Both the position numbers and the translations under genes were made by a program. Source: Stercorarius parasiticus (lineage: Eukaryota > Chordata > Aves > Charadriiformes > Stercorariidae). Taken from it: a DNA stretch of 64,000 bases. The notes below the pieces were generated by a model. That model was given only the letters and a program-made list of their open reading frames with translations, ran no database searches and had not been told where the DNA came from. The stretch covers positions 62,001 to 126,000 of the forward strand of contig VWZL01004639.1 in NCBI GenBank assembly GCA_013396915.1, read 5' to 3'. Below, one piece after another: positions 39,701-51,700 of this stretch (the stretch's first letter is position 1; every line of letters starts with the position of its first letter).

Positions 39701-42700
39701 ATAGTTTTCACTTGTAAGTGAAGTGGGCAGAAGCTTGTGAGAGTAGTTAGAGCAGGCACAGGAGAGTTTGTGTTGGAACTGGTTCTGTCTCATCAGAATT
39801 AGCTTTTAAATTTTGGGGGGAGAGGAATTGGGGAGTTTGTCATCACCTGCCCTGGGCCTGTGTTTAAGTACTCCTTCATTTTTCAGGTTAGTGGAACTGC
39901 TCTGTTTCTGTGAACTGTCTGTAAGGCTTATTCGTACTGTTTCTATGATTGGGCAAAATGGAATTAGTCTGGGTGTCCTTGTAGACAGTAAGTCACTCTT
40001 TCAGGTGGTGGAAAAGTGTCTGCTGTATGTATATCCCTGGGCTCCATCGTTTTTGTAGGTAGCAACAGCTACATCAGTTACCTGGTAGCTGTGAATCTCG
40101 CTTGTCAGGCTTTTATGAAGATTTCAAAGAATGTAAATAATCAGCTTTTGCCACCTACTTGCAGCTTACATCACTTCAGTTAAGCTATTTAGTGCTGGTG
40201 GGGCAAATGCCTCTAATATTTTGAAACCGTTACTGTGTCCTCATGCTGGCCAAGCCTAAATTTTTATTGCCTTGCTGAAACCCCAAAGTGCATGCTTTGT
40301 GTTTAACTATAATAGTTTGTAGGGGATTGACTTTACTGTGCTTCAGTCTTCCCCCAGAGGCACCTTCTTAGCACAGGTGAAGTTAAATGCTGAGCAATAC
40401 CAAACAATTCCTGTGCTTCAAGACATGAGTGGCTAATTTTTAAGCTCTATCTGACAAATGCTTGTCTGATGTGTTTGCTGGAGATCTCTAAGTGATTCCA
40501 GGCTTCCCAAAGAAATCTGTTGAACAATCTTTTTTTCTTGTTTGTTTTATCTTAATGCTCTTGCCAGTCCTTTTATTCTGGCCTTTAGTGGACAAGGCAA
40601 ACAGTTTGTGCTTTTCTTTCAGTGTTCTCTGTGTTTGAACGTTGCTCAAGGGCTCTTTTTTTTTTTTCCCCCTTCCCTTCCCTACATGAACTAATTTGAG
40701 TTATTTCAGTCTACCATTACATGTTATACCCTTATTGGTCTTACTCCTCCCCCCTCATGCTCTCTTCAGTCATCCCTATTTTTATTAAAATACAGTACTG
40801 AAACTGGATAGTGTCTGCCTGGTGTATTGTCAAGCAGTATGAGAAGACTGCTTCAAGTGTCTTGCACATTATTGCTCTTTGTATCTATTCCTGCCTTTTT
40901 CAGAGCAGTTTGTGATCTGCTGTAGCAGCAGCTTCTGTTATGTGAGTTACTTCCCTTTTCATGTTTATGCAGTTAAATCTTATATATATCTGGCTGTAGT
41001 TCTTCGCTTTTATTCAAATTGAACTATATCCTGTGTATTCAGATCCCTTTTCCAGTTTTATCAAAGAGCTTGTTAGTTTTACTGTAGTAGGCTTGCAGCT
41101 TGGTTACCTGCAGGTTTAATAAGCACACCGTGTGTTCAAAGGAAAGATCCTTGCTGCATGCCACAAAATTGGTCCTTTCATATTGATAGTTATGTGAACA
41201 CAGACAAATTAAAACTGCCCACCGTTTGCCATTACTAGACCACGTTTCTGTAGTAGTTTTGGTAACATAATGCAAATGTCAAATGTCAAGGTGTGTACTG
41301 GTCCTCTGAAAAAAGCCTATCCTGTCAAAGAAAGAAAGGTTAGTTTGGCTTGATTGGTTTTTTTTTTTGTTCTTTTTCGACACGCCCATACCTATTAGCT
41401 TTTACCATCTTATTTTCTGGGTGGTTCAGACAGGTGTCTCCAGCTAACTGCTTTTTCTGGAAATTGAAATCAAGCTAAATTGTCTCTAACTCTTCTATGT
41501 CTTGCTTCTCTTGACACCTGTTTCCTTAAGATGGTATGTTTATCTTCTTCCAGCTTTGAAGAATCGGTTTTGTGCTTTGAGTTCTTGTTGATTTATTAAA
41601 GCTTTGTTTCTTTTTAGCTTACTGCCTTACTACTGCAGAGTATGTGAGGATACTCATCATTAGGCCTACTCAGTTTAGGAAAAGTCGCTTGTATTTTATG
41701 CTGCTCATTTTGCAATGAGACAAATGGTCAGAGCCATCTAGCACATGTTGTTGCTAAAAGACAATGTCCTCCTTGCTGCTTTCCTCCCAGGTGCGTGTTC
41801 TTGTGCCAAGCTGTGATGCTTCTTGAACTGGTGAGCCAATTTGTTTTATTAATCCAGCAGAAAACTTAACCTATTCCCGAGTGATTGGTTTTATTTCTGA
41901 GTTAGCAAATTATATTAGTTTGCTATCGCAGCAATAGCTCAAGGATGGGTGTGACTATACAATCAGCCCCATGCCATAGCAGCAGGCAGTTTGCTTCTTC
42001 AGAGAAATATTTTTTTTGTTTTTTTACCAGTCTGAAGAAACTTATTCCATGTTGTGTATGTTAACTGTGAGGGACACTGGATATTCACATAGTATAAAGA
42101 GTAACGTAAGTATTTTAGAGGAAGAAAGGCAATGGTAACGATAGTTCATGTTTGTGTTGTGACTCTTCAAATGAGTGGTTGTCCTGACTTGTTGAAGTTC
42201 TGTGCACAGAGCTTTTCATTCCAGTTCTCTTTTAGCCCCTTTTAATGTTATCTTCTCTCTGTTGTCCTCCTCGTTTAGCTCTTAAAAGTTTATCTTTTGC
42301 AGAGAGGTTTTTGCTGTTTACTTCTCTTCTAATTCGTGAAATCTTGCTTGAAAATACTAATTTTTGTAGTATTTGAGGGGAATTACTGAAATATTTTTCT
42401 TTAAAGAAAATCTGAAATAATTGGTTAGTGTTTCATTTTCTTATCATTAAAGATTTGTACAGTGTCTCTTTCCATATATTGTGGTGTTTTCTTGTATTCT
42501 GGAGAGAATTCTTTATATTGGAACTATGTGTCTCTTCAGTCGTGTTTCAGTAGCTTTCAGTAGAATTTTGCTTTCAAGAGAATTCTCTCCTTGCTTTTAA
42601 GCTCTTTGAATGTTTGGTTAGTTATTAAAAAGTAGTAATGGTTTTTAGCAACTGCTTGCTTGTCTCTTTTTTTTTTTTCTTTTTTCCTCTCCCCTTCTGG

Positions 42701-45700
42701 ATGATAAAAAATTGAATTCTAGCTCTGTTAAACTGTACGTCTTCTGTTCTTCTTCTATCAAATAATCTGTAAGACTGTGTAAGAGACTTTTTTGATAGAT
42801 GATGGCAGCCTATTGTCTTCTAAGCAAAAATTTTTTTCACTTATTAAAGAACATTGAACAAAGAATCAGTTCGCATGGAATGACATTAGAAATCTGCAAC
42901 ACATACTTATTTGTTTTCCACTTAGAAAACAGTTACCTTTCCAGATTGCTCCTTGACAGCCAATATTATTCAGCCAGTGAATGTGAAATGACAGTTGTAT
43001 GTTGCTCTTTTGGGTCACATATTCTATATTAAGAAAAAACAAACCTAAACAAAAGGCTAGAGGTTTGTACTGGCAGCTTGGACAGGATCTGAGACTGAAC
43101 CTTGTCCTACATCTTCCTGAGCTACAAGAGTATAGTAGCTACTTTGCTTTCACAAGATCATTTTCCATGAAGGTATCTAATTGATGCTAGTCTCAAAATA
43201 TTATTTTTTTTAATTCTTAACTAACTGCTTCACTGTTGTTGTGGCACCAGAATTAAGAATAATATGTCATCTTGCTTTTAAAAATGTCTGTCCATCTGTC
43301 GCATTATTTGAGGATTTCAGCTGCAGGGCAGACTATGTGAAGTGATACACCAAAACACCCACCCCACCAAAGAAAACCCCAACAAACCAAAAATAAAGTA
43401 GTATGAAGTACATACTGTTTAACAGTAAAAAAAAGTAACCAAGTAGATTTGCAAGTATTTTTAAACTCAGCAATTCTGCCGAATATGTTGAGTGAAATTT
43501 TGATGATTCAGTATCCATTCCTATTTGGAACTGAAAATATACATAAGCTTTTAAGGATTTGAAAAAAGTTGGCAAGGAACAGAAAGCCTTTTGAGCACTT
43601 TTTCAAAATGTACCAAATAGAAAAGAATGCTACGTTGCCTCTTGATGACTATAGTGTTTGAGATAACAGAGGAATAACAGCGAATGTGAAGCTGGATGCT
43701 TGCAGTTCTAAGATACAAATGTGTAAGTCCGTAGTGAAATGGAAACCCACTATTCCCTCCGATCTCCCAGCATATTTTTATGGTGATTTAATGTTTTGGG
43801 TTTTTTTTGTTGGTCTTTGGTGGAGCTTTCTTTGTGGGTTTCTTGAAATTATTTTGGGTTCAGTGGGTTTGGATTTTTTTGATTTTGTTCTGTGAGGATG
43901 GCTTTTCCAGACTTCCTGGCTTTAAAGCTGAACAACTGAAACAAATTTAAACCTTTAAAATTCTCACAGGAGAATGTTAGAACTTCAACTGAAAAAAGAA
44001 ACAACAAACCATACTATATTAAAAATAAGAATTCAGTTGTGACTTGCCCTAATTTACCCTTTTTTTAAATTAATCTTTTTAAATGCTTGGTTTCTCTGGA
44101 CTGTTCCTTCCAGTTTGTGTCTTTTTCAGGCAGAAAATGGAAGCTTCTTTAAAATACAGTGTCTAAAGTGTTTCCTATTTGTAGGATGAAAATGCTCAAA
44201 TATATTGTTGTTGGTATTGTGTGTGTGTGTGTGTATATTATATATATTCAGATTTAGTCTTCAGTTTCTTTTAGACACCAAGACACTTATGCCAAGATAT
44301 TTGCTTTTTGGAACTCCTTACTTGAAACTGAGCAAGTTACACTAAAAAAATCAGTTGATGCCATGCAAATCGCATATGCAGATAATTCTCAAGTTTGACT
44401 AATTCTGAATTCAGTGGTGTTTTTACTGTCATAATTTTCCATTGCCTTGATTCAAGAGAATGACACTGTCTCCTTTTGTGTGTTTTTAGGGGACATACTT
44501 CAAATTTAAGCTACAAGAGAAGAAAGAAGTTAGGCTATGTCACGCTTATTCAGTTACATACTGCTATCTATTTTACCAGTCCATTGTATTAAACTGCATT
44601 TAGTTGGTATTTTTTCTGTGTGTGTATTAATTCTGATCATGTTGGCCACATGCTAGAAGAACTGCGTATCATTGATTCCTTCTTTTACTCTGGATTTAGA
44701 TTGTTCCAGCTATTGAGCAAATTTGTAACATTCTAAAAACGCAGTCACACTGTAGCCTGTAAAACTGCCTTTGGGAAGATTACCTTATAAAAGGTTAATA
44801 ATATTTGATTTGTGGTCAGTGCATGATTTAATGTATAGAATTCAAGGAAGAAGTACTGGTTTTAGTACATCAGCATTGTTTTTGTGAGTTTAGAAATATA
44901 TGGAGGAATCTTTTTCTCTTCATATGAACAAACCACCAAAAGGATACTGACAATAAAAGGAAAGGAAAATGTTGCTGTTATCTAATATACCTTAGATACT
45001 ATTGATTTTATTGTTGTCTTTAAGGGGATTAATTTTACTTTTGCCATTGGTCAAACATCAATGGAAGGTTTTTGGTGTTTTCGCACTATTACTTCGTAGC
45101 AATCTGATTTTGGAGTGAGTGAAAATTAATTTTGTTTGTGAGGTAGTTCTTCCCTCTAAGTGATCTTACCTTTTTATATATGTTTTTTTTTTTTTCTTTA
45201 GCCTAATCTAAGGTAGTGTCATTTAAATAGCAACCCTGACCTGTGTCTAGAGTTTAGGATGCTATAACCCAGTCCAGGGAAGAGATGAGATAGGAGTCAC
45301 TCTTCACTGCCAACAGCTGTTGTCTCTTCCTGATTGTTCTTTGTGGGTAGGCGTTAAGTCTTTAAAGGCCTATGTCTTTATTTAATTCTTAATTATATAA
45401 TTTTCTTTTTTAAAAAAATCCTTCAAGTAATTTGTGGATTAAAATCAGATCAGTTCCCTAAGCTAGCTCCTTGTCCACCTTCAGAAGACCAAAGAAGGGA
45501 AAAAGATCGATCTTCCCCTTTCATCACCAGCATGGATTTATTTTCTGTTTATACTTGGTCTGGATAGGTTAGAGTTAATTTTCTTCATAGCAGCCAATTA
45601 TGGGGCTGTGTTTTGAATTTGTGACTAAAACTGTTGATAACACACTGTTGTTTTGGCTATTGCTGAGCAGCACTTGCACAGAATCAAGGCTTTCTCTTTT

Positions 45701-48700
45701 TATACCCATTCTGGACCCCCTGGTGAGTAGGCTGGGGTGGGCAAAAAGTTGAGAGGGGACATGGCTGGGGCAGCTGAACCAAGTTGACTGCAGAGATATT
45801 CCACACCATGTAACATCATGCTCAGCAATAAAAAACTGAGGGGGCTCGGGCAGGTGTTGGTCTGGAAGGTAGCTATTGCTCCGCCAGTGGCTGGGCACCG
45901 ATCTGCTTGTGAGAGGTAGTGAGTGGTGAAAAACACCACTTGGCTTTTTTTCCTCTCTTCTGCACTTTCCTCTTTTCCTCACTTATGAAACTGTCATTCT
46001 CTGGACCCACGCGTTTCCTTGCATTTCCTGTTCTCTCCCATGTCTCTCACCATTGTGGGGGGGTGGGTGAGCAAGGGGCTGTAAGGTACTTAGCTGCTGC
46101 CTGGACTTAGCTTACCACAGAGTTCTTACACAGAGTGAAATGTTTGAGTGTTTCTTTGCAATGATATGATTCTGAATATGGTCCCAGAAGAAACGGCTCA
46201 TCATTTGCAACTTTGACATTATCTTAGCATTATTTTTGGTATTTCACCTCTCCCAAGCTGGATCTTGAAACGGAGTCTGTTGTACCTGGTGAATGAGGGG
46301 AACATAATGGATCAGGAGAGCTAGGAGTGAATTGGGATGGACAAATAATGCTTAATGTTGAGTTGATGTTCCAGTTCTAATTTTCAGTGACATTGTCTTT
46401 TGGGGAATATATAAGAATTCTCTCAATTGATCCACCTTAAGCAAGGATTATGTTGCACTTGAACACTTTGACTTTGTGCTTCACTGCCAACACCCAATGG
46501 GTATATAAACCAGACAAGTGAGTTGATTGACTGAAAGCTTCACGGCCTCTCCTAACTTCACTTCAGTTAGTATTTTTTGAGAATATTGTAGAGTTTTCAG
46601 TTGGAGTAGTTCCACTAGTTTATCATATGCTATGTGAATCATAGAATCATTTAGGTTGGAAAGATGTTTCAGATCACTGGGCCCAAGCATTAACCTAGCA
46701 CTGCCAAGTTACCACTAAACCATTTCATTAAGTGCCACATCTACACATCTTTTAAATACCTCCAGGGATGGTGACTCAGCCACTCCCCCCAGCAGGCTGT
46801 TCCAATGCTTATGAACCCTTTTGGTGAAGAAATATTTCCTAATATTCAATCTAAACCTCCCGTGCCACAACTTGAGGCCATTTCCTCTTGTCCTATCACT
46901 TGTTACGTGGGAGAATGGTAGTGGTAGCAAATGGAAGCAAGGAAAAAGGAAAACAAAAACAGGAAAGAAAAAAAAAAAGGTTCCCATTAATCAGGGGTGT
47001 GGATGAAAACAGCAGCTTAATTATCCTGGCCTGGAATAATAGAATACTAAGCTACTTATGCCAGTGGAAGAAACATCCTGTTGTGCATTAGGTTGACCAG
47101 TAAACTGTGAGTAACAGATCTATGACTATCTGTAGCTTCAGAAAGTGGTTTTAGGGTACTTTGGAATTGGTCTATCCAGTAAACCAGTAATGACAAGTAA
47201 GTGTCCCTTCCTTGTCCCAGTGCTTTAGTTGTGTGAGCTCCTGATGCTTTGTGCCAGTGCAGATACAGATGTGGACTGAACTGGTGCAGACTCAGCAGAA
47301 ATTAATGTTTTCCAATGTTTTATCACAAAATCACCAATTGTCAATGCAAAAAAAGTTACAGGAATGTGTGATTAAAGATTTGGGGAACATGAGAATACTA
47401 TTCCCTAGCAATATTGCTCTACTGCTCTTTTCAGTATGGCTGTGTTGGCTTGACATTACGTTAACTCAGACATTTTGTAAACTGCTACTTTTAGTCAGTC
47501 CTCCCATTTCCTGGGTGTGTGTGTGATGACTGAGATGATCTGAAGAAGAGTATTGGGTTCTGCATTTCTGGAATGCATCTGGCTACATCAGCCTAGCTTC
47601 TCAGAAGGACATAGTATTGTTCCATGTTGTGTGGTTTAGTCCTGTTTTCAGGAACTGCTGCTAATTTTCCTCTGCAATGCCATAATTATCAAGAATTTTA
47701 ATTGTCTGTTTGGGTGAGTCCCATAGCTAAGCAGTACTTCATTATCTGGTTTTCGTGCACTTTTTTTTCTTTTCTTGCTTTGGATGCAGAAGGTCTAGAG
47801 ATGCAGTGCAAGAGTATGGTTTGTGCAGTAATCCATCTCCTCTTCCCTCTGTTCTGATCTGGTCATATTTCATCTAATAAAACCACTGTGTCTTTCAGCC
47901 TGTTAAATAGGAGATCGGAAGCTTAAGGGGAAATGATCCTCATCAATCTCATGCCTAAGTATTTTGTTGCTGTAACACGACAGATCAGATTATTTAAAAA
48001 AAACATGTAACAATATGTGTTTCTGTTCAAGATAAAAATAAAAGATTTTTCATGAGAAGAGAATGTTACAGCCTTTTAAGTTTTAAGGGAGCACAAAATG
48101 TGTCAGCACAGCAAAAATTAAGGAATAACTGTCATTCTCTCTTCCTGTACTCACTCTTTACAAGCCTTGTCTTCACTGTGATAATTAGCTCCAGTTAATG
48201 TAGTCACACAGACAGAGGCCATACTGGAGAGGATGGTTATCAGAGGAAATGCTTAGAGTTTAATTAGTTGTAACTCGGGATTCTGCCTGACTGTTACAGG
48301 AAAAAGGTAAAAATTCAGTTAGACTTGAGTAATCCAGGTAAGAATCCTTATTTACTGGTTATTGAGCAGAATATACGTTAATGCTTCCCACAGTTACTAC
48401 TTTGGAATGTTATTTGGTTGAAAGGCAATAAGTAGTTACTCAGTCTTACCTTCAGACTTTAAATAAAATACAAGTTCTCATGTATCTTTAATAAGAGCTT
48501 CTGTCTTTGGTGATGAGTTCATAGTAATTGATTTCATAATAAACTTTAATCCTACAGTCTTCAGTATACTTATATCAATCAGAAAACATAAGCATAGAGA
48601 TTAAAGTTGTTTATTGAATGTAGACTTAGAGCGGTAGCGGACTTGGTATAACTTTTGCTGTCATATTCTACTTGTAGGTAAAAAGAACATACTCTCATGG

Positions 48701-51700
48701 TACGTATAGAGCTGGCCCAATGAGACAGATCAGCCTGGTTGGAGCAGTTGATGAGGAAGTGGGGGATTACTTCCCTGAATTCCTTGATATGTTGGAAGAA
48801 TCACCCTTCTTAAAAGTAAGGACAGAAGGGAATGGGCTGGGAGAAGGGGGACGATATACTGTCTAGTACTGTTATATTATAGAGAGTATGTGATACTTGC
48901 TTAGATAATTGAGTGGTCTAATAAATGTTTTCATCGTGACAGATGAAGGCTGCTTTTAAAAAGCTTTTAAAGTAACTCACTTTAAAATTGTGGCTTGTAT
49001 TTCCCATTAGTGTACACTGCCATGGGGAACACTTTCTAGTTTAAAATTAGAGAGTCGTAAAGACAGTGATGATGGTCCCATTATGTGGGTACGTCCAGGA
49101 GAACAGATGATCCCTGTGGCTGACATGCCAAAGTCACCTTTCAAAAGGAAGAGGTATGTTGAATTATTGTGCTTTATAAATGTTTGATTAGTATTCCTTC
49201 TCTACAAATTCATTTTATCCCAAACCTTTTACTGGTTGATACTATATCTTAGTATAAATTTCTGTAAATCTTCATCTCGAAATATACTTTTAGGTTGCTT
49301 TGTTTTGTAAGGATGTGGGGTTTTTTAAAAAATTGTTTTATTATCTGGCCGAGTAAGGTGCTGGTCCTTTTTGGAGCTTTAGTAGGAATTTAAGGTGAAA
49401 AGTGGAAGGTAATGTGAATAGGAAACTACTGAAGTATGCAATGAGACTGGAATTAATACCCCTGTTCTTAGATGTGAGTGGGTGTTTAAAGACCTCAAGG
49501 GGCAAAGGCTTCTCTCATCTGAAAGGTAACACCTCCAACATTGAATGACATCTTTAAGCTTTGCTGTGGTACTGGGTATAAGTACCAGCTTAAGAGTAGA
49601 GGTGTCCTCTGCAGAGCTTGAATATTATGTGTTACGAGAAATTATGTCTTTGGAGTTCTCTTGTTCAAAATTCAAACATAAAAAGGGAGCATACAAGAAG
49701 TAGAAGCAGGGTCAGGTGCCTCAGAAGGAGTATAGAGACACTGCCCAACCATGAAGGGGATTCAGTTAAAGCCAAAGACCATCTGGAGTTGGATTTGGCA
49801 AGGAATGTGAAGGGCAACAAGGACTTCTACAGGCATATGAACAGCAAAAGAAAGACTAGGGAAAATGTAAGGTGTCTACTGAATGGGGCAAAGGGCCTGG
49901 AGACAAAGGATGCAGAAAAGGCCAAGATACTCTATGTTTTCTTTGTCCTTGTTTTTACTGGTGAGATTTACCTTCAGGAGTTCCAGGTCCCAGAGACAGT
50001 AGGAATGTCTGGAGCAAGGACTACTTGCCTTCAGTGAAGAAAAATTGGGTTAAGGAGCGTATCAAATGTTCAGATTAGACAGGCACAAGCCCATGGGACC
50101 TGATGGGATGTACCCACAAGTGCTGTGGGAGCTGGCCAGTACCATTGCCATGCCACTCTTGATAGTCTTTGAAAGGTCATGGCAGTTAGCAAAGGTTCCT
50201 GAGGACTGGAGGAAATCAAATGTCACTCCAATCATTTAGAAGGGGTAAAAAGCAGGCCCTGAGGAACTGCAGGCCAGTCAGCGTCACCTTCATCCTGCGC
50301 AGGATGCCATTTCAAACACGAGGGACAAGATGATCGTTGGGAGTAGCTAGTATTGATTTACAAAGGGGAAATCATGCTTTATCCACCTGATAACATTCTG
50401 CAACAAAATGACTGGCTCACAGCATAAGAGGACTGCCAGGGCTTTAAATTTATCTTAGATTTAGCAGGGCTTTCCATGCTGGACGCCTGTCTCCCATAAC
50501 ATCCTAATAGACAAATTAATGAAGAACAAACTAGACTGATGATCAGTGAAGTGGTTCAAGAAGTGGCTTAACTGCTGTGCTCAAAGGGCTGTGATCAGTG
50601 CAAAGTCCAGCTGGAAGACAACTACTACTGGAGTAACTCAGACATTGGTACCTTGTGCCAATACTGTTCAACACCTTCATTCATGGCTGGTATCATGGGT
50701 CAGAGCACACCCTCAGCAAGTTTGCAAGTGATACAAAACTGGAAGGAGTGGTTGACACACCACAGAGCTGCACTGCCAGTGAGAGGGGCCTTGAGAGGCT
50801 GTAGAAATGAGGCAGCTCTCAGTGGCCTCATGAAGTTAGCACAGGGATGTGCAGAGCCCTGTACCTGGGAGGAATAAGCCCATGCACCAGCACAGGCTGA
50901 GGCCCAACTGGCCAGACAACAGCCCAACAAAGAAGGACTTGGGGGTCCTGGTGGATGACAGGTTGGCCATAAGCCATCAGCGTGCCTTTGTGGCAAAGTA
51001 GGCCAGCAGCCTTCTGGACAGGATTAGGAAGAGCACTGCCAGCAGGTTGACAGATATGACTCTTACCCTCTGGTCATCACTAGTAAGACATATCTGCAGG
51101 ATTATGTCCAGTTCTGAGTTTGCCAGTCCAAGACAGATGTGGGCATACTGGAGCAGGTCTGGTGACATGAAATGCAGGCGTGGGAGAACTGGTATTTACC
51201 CTTGAGAAAAGAAGGCTCAGTGGGATCATATCAATGCGTATGAGCATCTGACAGGAGGCTGTAAGAAGGGCTCTTCTTAGCACTGCCAGGTGACACAACC
51301 AGAGGTAATTACAACTGAATTACAAGAAATTCCATATAAAATAAGGAGGAATAAAAAAAAGTTTACTGTATGGATGGTTGAACACTAGGACAGGTTGCCC
51401 AGAGAGCTTGTGGAGTCTCCGTCTTTGGAGTTACTCAAAACTTCACTGGATACAGTCTTGAGCAACCTGCTCTAGGTGAGTGGGGGAAGTTGGACTACAC
51501 AGTCTCCAGATGTCCCTTCCAATCTTGGCTATCCTATGACTATAAACAGCTCTTGGAAAAATGTAGCATACAGTGTCAGCTGCAGGCGGCCACGAGAATG
51601 GTCTTGTGGCTCTGTTCCTGCTCTGCAGTGTTTCCTTCACTTGCATTAAACCCCAAAGAAATCATTTTTTGCTGCTTCTCATTCCCAGTTCTACAACATG

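Larger units (their letters stand above)
36618..48677 (+). other. RSBN1L: RSBN1L intron 3 (12.1 kb)
   Basis: Mostly AT-rich unique sequence, with one CR1 (46636-46915), a TG/TA microsatellite at 44218 and several poly-T runs. A G-rich stretch near 45715-46080 yields overlapping short frames on both strands that look like composition effects. No gene recognised. Confidence 0.8.

Noticed and set aside
45575..46110. Overlapping frames of 135, 79 and 63 codons as a hidden exon cluster in intron 3
   Set aside because: No family similarity, overlapping frames on both strands, and locally GC-rich composition explain them.
49618..50037. 139-codon frame as a possible independent gene or extra RSBN1L exon
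   Set aside because: Its latter part is CR1 ORF2 text and the region downstream is a decayed CR1; no match to RSBN1L.
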